From CAZQLE01 sp964593905 (GTDB taxonomy: Bacteria > Chloroflexota > Anaerolineae > Anaerolineales > Anaerolineaceae): DNA of 6,459 bases. Below are positions 1 through 5,750 of the stretch, piece after piece. Within the stretch, counting starts at the first letter, position 1. Each line of letters starts with the position of its first letter. The translations under genes and the position numbers were made by a program. The notes under the pieces were generated by a model, which was not told where the DNA came from, did no database searches, and worked only from the letters and a program-made list of their open reading frames with translations. Location: NCBI GenBank assembly GCA_964593905.1, contig CAZQLE010000207.1, positions 1-6,459 on the forward strand. The letters run 5' to 3'.

Positions 1-575
1 TTATCCACCCGGCCGGTGCGGCCGGCGATTGAAAAGGTAATGTCGGTGCCCAGCGCAGTCACCACCCGCACCTGGCTGCCCGCTGTAAGCCGGGCGGCCC
101 ACTGTTCACATTCGCGGCTGACCGCGGTGTAATCGGCCTGCATGGGGCGCCCGCTGGAAAACATATCGGCTTCGATGCCGGGCATGCTGGCCACGCGCGC
201 CCCGTGTTCACAGGCAGCGGTGCGCGCATTGGTATGCGAGAGTGAGTAGGTGGTGGGAATCAGCACAACATCGTAGCCACGCATCTTTTCGGCCACCCAG
301 TCTGGTGGTTCGGCGCCATGTTGACCGGTGGTAGGAAAGCTGAGAAAATCCACCGGGCATTCAGGAAAAGCGATGCGGGCCTGATCGGCCATCTGACGGG
401 CCAGCAGCGCATGGCGGACCAGTTCTTCCAACCGCGCGTAGGAAGCGGCCAGCCAGTCTTCAGGGCGCGGCGCATCGCTGACCACCAGGACGCGCTCGCG
501 GGGTTTCAGGTTCATGTTGGTGTCCAGCATATTCCGGACGGCTAATTTAAGTTCGTCGGGGTGAATGGCCTGCAT
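1..575 (-). CDS. M29/NicX-fold metalloenzyme (leucyl aminopeptidase T-like), partial, C-terminus beyond left edge
   Basis: The frame is open from ATG at 575 to the window edge and gives 191 residues beginning MQAIHPDELK. AAGGAG at 585-580, four bases upstream, supports this start and overlaps the stop of the DUF917 gene. Visible family marks are a ligand-fold start (LKPRERVLVVSD, residues 23-34), EPPDWVAEKM (89-98), SLSHTNAR (111-118), ACEHGARVASMPGI (121-134) and GTDITFSIAGR (176-186). These resemble the N-terminal half of the COG2309/M29 aminopeptidase T and NicX superfamily. Those proteins run about 350-410 residues, so roughly half is missing, including the C-terminal metal-binding region. 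Whether this copy is a peptidase or a NicX-type enzyme therefore cannot be judged. It is a diverged paralogue of the gene at 1824-2867: both carry an R-[VI]-x-T-x-x-G-x-D-[IL]-T-F segment. It is the last visible gene of the operon. The family call is firm; the substrate is unknown. Confidence 0.85.
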   Translation of the reverse strand, partial: MQAIHPDELKLAVRNMLDTNMNLKPRERVLVVSDAPRPEDWLAASYARLEELVRHALLARQMADQARIAFPECPVDFLSFPTTGQHGAEPPDWVAEKMRGYDVVLIPTTYSLSHTNARTAACEHGARVASMPGIEADMFSSGRPMQADYTAVSRECEQWAARLTAGSQVRVVTALGTDITFSIAGRTGRVD

Positions 576-579
576 AGCG

Positions 580-585
580 CTCCTT
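580..585 (-). promoter_or_regulatory. Ribosome binding site of the partial M29/NicX-like gene
   Basis: AAGGAG, read on the minus strand, lies 4 nt before ATG at 575. It touches the TGA stop of the DUF917 gene (587-585), so the two genes are probably translated together. It fixes the start of a gene that is otherwise cut by the window edge. Confidence 0.75.
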
Positions 586-1700
586 CAAGATCGCCGGTGT
601 TTCTTTTCGATGGGCATGTAATCATGGTCAAAGTTAAAATGCCGGGGGCCAAACAGCTCCAGGCCACGGGGCAGACGCCATTCTGCCGGCGATGCCAGAC
701 CGATGGCCGATAATTTTTGGCCCACCTGAATAAAGGGGTTGAGTACCGGTGTGTTTTTCTGGCTGTCAAACAGGCAAATAAGGTCGGGCACGGTAACATC
801 TACCTCACCATTGCGCCACGAAATGATATTCTCGTTTTTGAACCAGATGCGGTAGGTTTGACCGGCAAATTCGTTCTCGCCGTCAATTTTCAGTTCACCA
901 ATGGTAAAGCCATCCACGGTATCATATTCAAACTGCGAAACCACGCCCTTAAAGAGGAAGAAGCCATTGCATTCGCGCACAACCGCCTGGGCAGCGGGTT
1001 GATTCTGCTCCACCGCGGTGCGATAAGCTTTGCCGACTTTTTCGGCGTACGAAATTGCGCCCTTGATGACCGAATTGCGCATCACCTGTGCCTGCGCCGG
1101 ATGATCTACCACGCCGATGGCGTTTTTGCTGGCCACTGCCAGAGAACGCACCAGGGCTTCGGCCCGTTCGTCGTTGACAACGCGGGGGAAGATCGCCACA
1201 TCGCCAAACTGGTTGGCAACGGCCAGCGGATAAATGGGCAGATTAAAAATGTAAAACGTGGAGTGGATCAACTCTGGAACGGAGCGCCCGGCAGGGTCGG
1301 CATCGATGATGTTTTTTCCAAGCAGGGCCGCCACATAGAGCGCCTCGGCAGTGTTGCCGCCGCCCAGTTCGGTGGAAATAACGCCATAGAGTTCTTCTCC
1401 GAAATACTCTTCCAGCGCTTTATAGGCCAGATAGGGCTGCGGTTCACTTAACTGGGGTAAACTGGCGTAGCGAGCTTCCAGTTCAGGGGTGGTGGGAGAA
1501 ACGCTGCCACACATATAGGGCACGGCGATCCAGGCTTCGTCGGGCACTTCTTCCAGATCGACGAGCCGAAACTCTTTTCCCAGCGAAAGAGCTTTATCAA
1601 TCAGTTGCAACCCCTTGCTTAGCGAACCGCCGCCGCCGGTTCCAAGGATCGTTGCACCGTAAAGAATATCATACAGGTTCTGTTGGTTCAGAATTCTCAC
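585..1700 (-). CDS. DUF917 (PF06032) family protein, possible hydantoin/thiohydantoin-type enzyme
   Basis: The protein has 371 residues from a GTG start. GTG at 1700 is chosen because GGGAGG stands 7 nt upstream; a longer in-frame reading from GTG at 1736 lacks such a site and would add a poor leader. Hallmarks are ATILGTGGGGS (16-26), CGSVSPTTPE (64-73), a glycine-rich ELGGGNTAEAL (111-121), DADPAGRSVPEL (133-144), and the C-terminal GPRHFNFDHDYMPIE (351-365), which matches the usual DUF917 ending. Length is normal for the family (about 360). No signal peptide or membrane segment is seen, so it is probably cytoplasmic. The family is poorly characterised: members are often found beside hydantoinase/oxoprolinase-type genes, and Pfam's current name refers to an S-methyl-thiohydantoin desulfurase. 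Here it sits between two M29/NicX-like genes and downstream of a peptide-type importer, suggesting catabolism of an imported cyclic or amide compound. The activity itself is inference. Confidence 0.88.
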   Translation of the reverse strand: MRILNQQNLYDILYGATILGTGGGGSLSKGLQLIDKALSLGKEFRLVDLEEVPDEAWIAVPYMCGSVSPTTPELEARYASLPQLSEPQPYLAYKALEEYFGEELYGVISTELGGGNTAEALYVAALLGKNIIDADPAGRSVPELIHSTFYIFNLPIYPLAVANQFGDVAIFPRVVNDERAEALVRSLAVASKNAIGVVDHPAQAQVMRNSVIKGAISYAEKVGKAYRTAVEQNQPAAQAVVRECNGFFLFKGVVSQFEYDTVDGFTIGELKIDGENEFAGQTYRIWFKNENIISWRNGEVDVTVPDLICLFDSQKNTPVLNPFIQVGQKLSAIGLASPAEWRLPRGLELFGPRHFNFDHDYMPIEKKHRRS

Positions 1701-1707
1701 AGTTGTT

Positions 1708-1715
1708 CCTCCCTT
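1708..1715 (-). promoter_or_regulatory. Ribosome binding site that fixes the GTG start of the DUF917 gene
   Basis: AAGGGAGG, read on the minus strand, ends 7 nt before GTG at 1700. It is among the best Shine-Dalgarno matches in the window. It argues for the GTG start over any longer upstream reading of the frame. Confidence 0.75.
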
Positions 1716-1733
1716 TGTGTTCCCACCCCGGCC

Positions 1734-1763
1734 CACTTGTCACGAGGCGTTATTAAACAAGTG
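1734..1763. repeat. Perfect 7-bp inverted repeat with 16-nt spacer
   Basis: On the plus strand CACTTGT (1734-1740) is mirrored by ACAAGTG (1757-1763), with an AT-containing 16-nt centre. It lies 34-63 nt upstream of the DUF917 start. It could be a regulator operator or an RNA hairpin in the leader. With 7-bp arms it could also be chance. There is no T-run after it in the direction of transcription. Confidence 0.4.
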
Positions 1764-1771
1764 CGTTTGCA

Positions 1772-1810
1772 ATTTTGCGGTCGGCTGTTTTGCCCACCCC
1801 GCAGCAAAAT
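1772..1810. repeat. Alternative-pairing inverted repeats (TTTTGC / GCAAAA)
   Basis: On the plus strand GCAAAAT at 1804-1810 can pair either with ATTTTGC at 1772-1778 (7 bp, 25-nt loop) or, as GCAAAA, with TTTTGC at 1788-1793 (6 bp, 10-nt C-rich loop). The two pairings exclude each other. This is directly visible, but the arms are short and AT-rich, so function is uncertain. Confidence 0.3.
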
Positions 1811-1823
1811 GATGTGCGGCTGT

Positions 1824-2867
1824 CTATGCCCCAAGCAGGCGTTCGGCCAGAGGCTTAAGATCGGGATGGATCACTTTCCCGCAGTCCATTACCTGGACGC
1901 CATCCAACCACACCGAAGAATTCAGGCAAATGCCATCGCAATGCGAACTGGCCTGAATGCCATCCGGCGGGGCATCCACCGGGCTGAGATACCCCAGCCC
2001 CCACTCGGTGCAGCCCCAGATGCGCTCATCTTCGAGGACATTCCCGGTCAGGCGCGCGCCGGGGTTAAAGCCATAACAGCCGTGCGCCACCCGGAACATA
2101 TTGGGGTCGTTGAAAGACTCCAACCAGGAGCGAAATTCATCGGCCTTGCGTCCGCCGCTGATGCCCACAACCCGGCCGCGTTCCACTTCCAATACCACCG
2201 GTTCGGTCAGAAACCCGCACGGCGGGGCAATGGTGCCATCAAAAACCAGCCGGCCGTTGATCGATTCAAATTCGGGGAAGAAGCTGATCTGTCCGCCGAG
2301 GAAATGCGCCCCGGGGGTCTGGGCCAGCCCGTCATCACAGCAGACCAGACGCGAGGCCACCATGTTAAAGGTCAGATCGTTCCCGGCCGGGGTGGTGATG
2401 CGAATTTCATGCGCGTTCTGGGTCATTGCGGTTATTTGCTTCATAAATTGTGAGAGCAGCGCCGCGTCAATGCGCCCGATCAGCCGCACCATCATATCGA
2501 CCGTCATGCCCACCAGACACATATAGCGCAGCTTTTTATTGGTTGCCATGGCCCGCTCATAGGGGGTGGAATACAGCAGCCACTGTTCGTTAAATTCAAT
2601 CCACACATCGGCGTGGCTGAGCGCAGCGGTCAGCGCTTCCACCGGCAGCATCGGGTCGGCGGCTTTGCCCACCCCCAGCGGGGCGGCCAGCGTAATGACC
2701 ATCGGTTTGGCGCCGGCGGCGTGGGCTGCGGCAGCCACCGCGTGGACCACGCGCATATCTGTTTGTGTGTCGGCCGTGATAATCACCGTTTCACCGGTTT
2801 GAAAGGCAAACATATCTTCTGCCAGAATTTTGGCGGCTTTAACAAGTTCATACTCGAATGTTTTCAT
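1824..2867 (-). CDS. NicX/M29-fold metalloenzyme, commonly annotated as leucyl aminopeptidase
   Basis: The protein has 347 residues from ATG at 2867; GAGGTG (2881-2876) lies 8 nt upstream, and the TTG one codon earlier is the poorer start. ATG shares one base with the TGA of the DppF-like gene (TGATG), so translation is coupled. N-terminal family marks are GETVIITADT (25-34) and a central IRITTPAGNDLTF (156-168). The C-terminal core has AHGCYGFNPGARLTGN (261-276), LEDERIWGCTEWGLGY (278-293) and SSHCDGI (307-313). H309 and D311 fit the His-x-Asp metal pair shared by aminopeptidase T and NicX. Where M29 peptidases have Glu before the G-x-G-x-N-P turn, this protein has H262; where they have His in the GTxH segment, it has E288. 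From recalled family residues, this suits a NicX-type 2-His-1-carboxylate site better than a peptidase. The 347-residue length is also nearer NicX (about 350) than aminopeptidase T (about 410). No signal peptide is seen. Substrate unknown. Confidence 0.87.
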   Translation of the reverse strand: MKTFEYELVKAAKILAEDMFAFQTGETVIITADTQTDMRVVHAVAAAAHAAGAKPMVITLAAPLGVGKAADPMLPVEALTAALSHADVWIEFNEQWLLYSTPYERAMATNKKLRYMCLVGMTVDMMVRLIGRIDAALLSQFMKQITAMTQNAHEIRITTPAGNDLTFNMVASRLVCCDDGLAQTPGAHFLGGQISFFPEFESINGRLVFDGTIAPPCGFLTEPVVLEVERGRVVGISGGRKADEFRSWLESFNDPNMFRVAHGCYGFNPGARLTGNVLEDERIWGCTEWGLGYLSPVDAPPDGIQASSHCDGICLNSSVWLDGVQVMDCGKVIHPDLKPLAERLLGA

Positions 2868-3868
2868 CAAGAGAGCACCTCATTTGATTCGGAATTGGCA
2901 GATTGCAAAAGATGACAGGCTGCGCGGTGATTCTCTCCCAGGTTAACCGTGCCCGGCTCTACCGTGCGGCAAATCTCCATAACCTGCGGGCAGCGGGTGT
3001 GAAAACGGCAGCCAGAGGGCGGGTTGATGGCGCTGGGTACGTTGCCTTCCAGCGTTTGAAGATCAGCCAGGCTCGACTTGGAGATATCGGGAATGGCATT
3101 GAACAAGGCGCGGGTATAAGGATGCTGCGGCTGGTTAAAGACAACCGCCGCGGGGCCTTCTTCGACCACCTTGCCCAGATACATGACGATAATGCGGTCC
3201 GACATGTAATTGACCACGCTCAGATCATGCGAGATGAGGATATAGGTAAGCTGGAACTTTTTCTTTAGCTGAAGCAGCAAATCCAGAATCTGGGCCTGTG
3301 AAAGAATATCAATTGAAGAGGTCGGCTCGTCCAGCACGACCATGCGCGGCTCAACCGCCAGGGCGCGGGCAATGGCCACCCGCTGGCGCTGCCCGCCAGA
3401 AAACTCGTGCGGATATTTGTAGAGTCCGTCACGGGGCAGACCAACCATTTCCAAAAGGTCTTCCACGCGTGAAACAAGCTCTGCCGCAGAGATCTTCTGG
3501 TGCACCACCAGCGGCTCGCCCACCACATCGCGTACCAGCATACGCGGGTTAAGCGACCAGAAGGGGTCTTGAAAGACAATTTGAATATTGCGCCGCATTT
3601 TCCGCAGGGTCTGCTGAGAAAGGTGGGTGATATCCAGCCCGTCAAAAGTGATTGTGCCATCGGTCGGGTCTTCGAGCCGCAGCAGAACATTGACCAGCGT
3701 GGTTTTTCCACAGCCCGATTCGCCCACCAGCCCGATTGTTTCACCGGGGTAAATTTCCAGGTCCACGCCGTCTACAGCTTTGACCCATTTTTTAACGCGC
3801 GCAAATGCATCAGAGCGAACAGGGTAATATTTCTTTAAACCTTTAATTTTGACCAGGGGTGTGCTCAC
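2867..3868 (-). CDS. Peptide/nickel-type ABC transporter ATP-binding protein, DppF-like
   Basis: This is a 333-residue ATPase subunit that would sit on the cytoplasmic face of the importer, paired with the DppD-like subunit. A GTG start at 3868 is used; AAGGAGG lies 6 nt upstream, and GTGA overlaps the DppD-like stop by 4 nt. Motifs in order are Walker A GESGCGKT (49-56), Q-loop Q100 in FQDP, signature FSGGQRQR (156-163), Walker B MVVLDEP (176-182), D-loop SSID (184-187) and an intact switch histidine H214 in ISHD. The C-terminal oligopeptide domain (about 265-320) begins with LEGNVPSAINPPSGCRFH and has four cysteines, C287, C293, C300 and C318. That pattern has been linked to an iron-sulfur cluster in solved Opp/Dpp structures. 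All catalytic residues are present, so this subunit should be ATP-competent. The substrate cannot be read from an ATPase. Confidence 0.95.
   Translation of the reverse strand: MSTPLVKIKGLKKYYPVRSDAFARVKKWVKAVDGVDLEIYPGETIGLVGESGCGKTTLVNVLLRLEDPTDGTITFDGLDITHLSQQTLRKMRRNIQIVFQDPFWSLNPRMLVRDVVGEPLVVHQKISAAELVSRVEDLLEMVGLPRDGLYKYPHEFSGGQRQRVAIARALAVEPRMVVLDEPTSSIDILSQAQILDLLLQLKKKFQLTYILISHDLSVVNYMSDRIIVMYLGKVVEEGPAAVVFNQPQHPYTRALFNAIPDISKSSLADLQTLEGNVPSAINPPSGCRFHTRCPQVMEICRTVEPGTVNLGENHRAACHLLQSANSESNEVLS
2876..2881 (-). promoter_or_regulatory. Ribosome binding site favouring ATG 2867 for the NicX/M29-like gene
   Basis: GAGGTG, read on the minus strand, lies 8 nt before ATG at 2867 and inside the last codons of the DppF-like gene. 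With this spacing ATG is preferred over the adjacent TTG at 2870. The match is weaker than the other Shine-Dalgarno sites here, consistent with reliance on coupling through TGATG. Confidence 0.55.
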
Positions 3869-4830
3869 TGTTCGCCTCCTTGGGCCACAAAACAGGCGGT
3901 CTGATGTCCTTCTGCCGGCGAGAGGGCCGGTTCTTCCTGCGCGCAGCGGTCGATGGCGATCGGGCAGCGGGCATAGTACAGGCAGCCTTTGGGCGCTTCA
4001 GGACGAATTAACGTAGCCGCGAACTTTAGCTTTTCTGATTTATCGCGCGGAATCGCCGAGATCAGCGCATGTGTGTAGGGGTGGCGGTTGTGACCGATGA
4101 TCTCTGCGCCCGGGCCCATTTCAACAACCTTCCCGCGATAGAGAATGCCGATATTTTTACAGATGACGTTGACCAGGCCCATATTATTGGCAATGAACAG
4201 AACACTGATGTTAAGATCTCGTTGAAGCTCATCCATCAGCTTCAAAATTCCGGCCTGAATCGTCACATCCAAATTGCGGGTGGGTTCATCGGCAATGAGA
4301 AATTCTGCCCCGCAGGAGAGCGCTATCGCGATGATGACGCGCTGGCGCTGACCGCCGCTTAATTCATGGGGGTACTTTTGCAGCGTGCTGGCGGCATCGG
4401 GCAATTTGACCATTTCGAGCGCCTGGATGGATTTCTTCTCCAGCTCTTTGCCGCTTACCGCTTGATGGCGTTGCAAGACCCGGCCGATCTGCTGCCCCAC
4501 GGTGAATACCGGGTTTAAGGTGGACATTGGGTCTTGGAAAATCATCGAAATGCGCTTGCCGCGATAGTGTTCGCGCATCTCTTTCTGGCTTTTTTCAAGC
4601 AAATTAATGCCGTCAAACCAGATCTCACCGCTGCGGATTATGGCCTGCGGGGCCGGCAGCAAGTTGAGTATGGTCAGAGCCAGCACGGTTTTTCCGGCGC
4701 CGCTTTCACCCACCAGACCAAAGGTCTCACCGCGGTCAATGGCCAGGTGTTCGATGTTGAGGGCGGTTTTTTCTCCTTCAAATGTCCTGAAGGCTACATT
4801 TAGATGATTCACTTCAAAAAATGGTTTCAT
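3865..4830 (-). CDS. Peptide/nickel-type ABC transporter ATP-binding protein, DppD-like, with altered switch histidine
   Basis: This 321-residue ATPase starts at ATG 4830, with AAGGAG (4846-4841) 10 nt upstream. Motifs are Walker A GESGAGKT (41-48), Q-loop Q99 in FQDPMSTLNP, signature LSGGQRQR (157-164) and Walker B FLIADEP (177-183). The C-terminal oligopeptide domain has cysteines C283, C289, C296 and C313 (CLYYARCP...C...C), spaced as in subunits with an iron-sulfur cluster. Two departures stand out. The usual T-T-A-L-D D-loop reads T-R-N-L-D (184-188). The normal F-I-T-H-D switch region reads F-I-A-N-N (212-216), which replaces the catalytic histidine with Asn215. Length, frame and all other motifs are intact, so this is not a pseudogene. 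The likely reading is a heterodimeric ATPase with one weakened site, partnered by the intact DppF-like subunit. The substrate is not determined. Confidence 0.95.
   Translation of the reverse strand: MKPFFEVNHLNVAFRTFEGEKTALNIEHLAIDRGETFGLVGESGAGKTVLALTILNLLPAPQAIIRSGEIWFDGINLLEKSQKEMREHYRGKRISMIFQDPMSTLNPVFTVGQQIGRVLQRHQAVSGKELEKKSIQALEMVKLPDAASTLQKYPHELSGGQRQRVIIAIALSCGAEFLIADEPTRNLDVTIQAGILKLMDELQRDLNISVLFIANNMGLVNVICKNIGILYRGKVVEMGPGAEIIGHNRHPYTHALISAIPRDKSEKLKFAATLIRPEAPKGCLYYARCPIAIDRCAQEEPALSPAEGHQTACFVAQGGEQ
3875..3881 (-). promoter_or_regulatory. Ribosome binding site for the GTG start of the DppF-like gene
   Basis: AAGGAGG, read on the minus strand, lies 6 nt before GTG at 3868 and within the end of the DppD-like coding region. 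Its position supports the GTG start, which forms the four-base GTGA overlap with the upstream stop. Confidence 0.75.
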
Positions 4831-4840
4831 GGGGCCCCTG

Positions 4841-4846
4841 CTCCTT
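4841..4846 (-). promoter_or_regulatory. Ribosome binding site of the DppD-like gene
   Basis: AAGGAG, read on the minus strand, overlaps the TAA stop of the DppC-like gene (4847-4845) and lies 10 nt before ATG at 4830. The spacing is at the long end. The spacer contains the self-complementary GGGGCCCC (4831-4838), which could shorten the effective distance or dampen initiation. Confidence 0.6.
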
Positions 4847-5738
4847 AAAACTTTCTGGTCCGGGGGTCCAAAACTTCGCGGACGCCATCACCGATCAGGT
4901 TGAATACCAGCACGGTGATAAAAATCGCCATGCCGGGGAAGGTGCTGTACCACCAGGCGTTAAGAAAATAAGTGCGGCTGGTGGAGATGAGCAGCCCCCA
5001 TTCGGGGATGGGAGGTTGAGCGCCCAGCCCGAGGAAACTTAAGGATGCAATGGTCAGAATCACACCGCCCAGATCCATTGAGGCTTGCACAATCACCGGC
5101 GCGAGCGTATTGGGCAGAATGTGCTTGAAGATGACCTGTGAGCGTGATGTGCCAATGGCCAGCGCAGCGCGCACAAACTGGCGTTCGCGAATTGAGACTG
5201 CCTGCCCGCGAATGAGACGGGTGTACCAGGGCCACCACGAAATTGCGATGGCGATGATTGCATTGCGCAGATTGGGACCCAGAAAGGCCGAGATGGCAAT
5301 GGCCAGCAGCAGCGGCGGGAAGGAGAGAAATACATCGGTGATGCGCATGATGACTTCATCCACCACCCCGCCCAGGGTTCCGGCGATGGCGCCGAGTGGC
5401 ACACCGATCAGCAGCGATACGGCCACGGCGATCACCGCGGTTTGCATCGAGATGCGCGTGCCGTATAAAACGCGCGAGAATAAATCGCGCCCCAGTTCAT
5501 CGGTGCCAAACAGATATTTGGCTGAAGGGGGTTGGAGTTTATCTATCGGGTTGGTTTCACGGGAGATATGCTCGGGGTAAGGGGCGATTAGCGGGGCAAA
5601 AATTGCCACCAGCACTAGCAACAGCACAATGAGCAGTGAGACAAACTGCAGCCCGTTGCGGTTGAACAGATAGAGCGACTGGCGAAGCTCTTTGATTTGC
5701 GGCTGAAGCGATTTGAGGAAGTCTTGAATTCTTTTCAT
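4845..5738 (-). CDS. Peptide/nickel-type ABC transporter permease, DppC-like
   Basis: This is a 297-residue inner-membrane permease. The start is ATG at 5738 (MKRIQDFLKS), because GAGGAGG lies 5 nt upstream; a longer reading from 5780 would overlap the upstream permease gene and lacks this support. Residues 1-30 are a cytoplasmic leader and the first membrane helix is at about 32-53. FGTDELGRDLFSRVLYGTR (77-95) is the typical OppC/DppC N-terminal motif. Further hydrophobic stretches lie near 98-120, 138-172, 214-237 and 265-285. The EAA loop that contacts the ATPases is FVRAALAIGTS...HILPNTLAP (188-214). SFLGLGAQPPIPEWG (234-248) and the C-terminal GDGVREVLDPRTRKF are also family marks. Length fits the family (about 280-310). 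It pairs with the DppB-like permease encoded 10 nt upstream and is followed after 14 nt by the DppD-like ATPase. The substrate is unknown. Confidence 0.95.
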   Translation of the reverse strand: MKRIQDFLKSLQPQIKELRQSLYLFNRNGLQFVSLLIVLLLVLVAIFAPLIAPYPEHISRETNPIDKLQPPSAKYLFGTDELGRDLFSRVLYGTRISMQTAVIAVAVSLLIGVPLGAIAGTLGGVVDEVIMRITDVFLSFPPLLLAIAISAFLGPNLRNAIIAIAISWWPWYTRLIRGQAVSIRERQFVRAALAIGTSRSQVIFKHILPNTLAPVIVQASMDLGGVILTIASLSFLGLGAQPPIPEWGLLISTSRTYFLNAWWYSTFPGMAIFITVLVFNLIGDGVREVLDPRTRKF

Positions 5739-5743
5739 GATAG

Positions 5744-5750
5744 CCTCCTC
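5744..5750 (-). promoter_or_regulatory. Ribosome binding site that decides the DppC-like start
   Basis: GAGGAGG, read on the minus strand, lies 5 nt before ATG at 5738 and overlaps the TGA stop of the DppB-like gene (5751-5749). It argues against a start at 5780 and yields a normal DppC-like N-terminus. Confidence 0.8.

Larger units (their letters stand above)
1701..1823 (-). other. 123-nt intergenic spacer, the only sizeable gap in the cluster
   Basis: This spacer separates the NicX/M29-like gene from the DUF917 gene, while every other junction is a gap of about 10-14 nt or an overlap. It holds the DUF917 ribosome binding site, a perfect 7-bp inverted repeat (1734-1763), and TTTTGC/GCAAAA elements that can pair in two alternative ways (1772-1810). 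No hairpin is followed by a T-run, so no Rho-independent terminator is called, and no convincing -35/-10 pair was found. It may be a place where expression of the last two genes is adjusted (attenuation, processing or a secondary promoter), but the sequence alone does not show this. Confidence 0.5.

Noticed and set aside
717..1451. Long plus-strand open frame (244 codons) opposite the DUF917 gene
   Set aside because: It lies wholly antisense to a clearly recognisable family protein, shows no domain, and has no ribosome binding site or operon partner. Long antisense frames are common at this base composition.
1750..1778. Possible internal promoter on the minus strand (TAATAA as -10, TTGCAA as -35)
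   Set aside because: The spacing between the two is only about 12 bp and a hexamer at the proper 16-18 bp distance does not resemble TTGACA. Not strong enough to call.
1799..1819. Small hairpin CCGCA/TGCGG just after the stop of the NicX/M29-like gene as a Rho-independent terminator
   Set aside because: The stem is only 5 bp, the loop is 11 nt, it overlaps other pairings, and no T-run follows in the leftward direction.
1683..2453. Plus-strand open frame (256 codons) across the spacer and opposite the NicX/M29-like gene
   Set aside because: Its low-complexity composition reflects the reverse complement of the real gene. It has no recognisable motif and runs against the uniformly leftward operon.
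4831..4838. GGGGCCCC palindrome between ribosome binding site and start of the DppD-like gene
   Set aside because: An 8-bp palindrome with no loop cannot form a normal hairpin. It is noted only as a feature of the spacer, not as a regulatory element.
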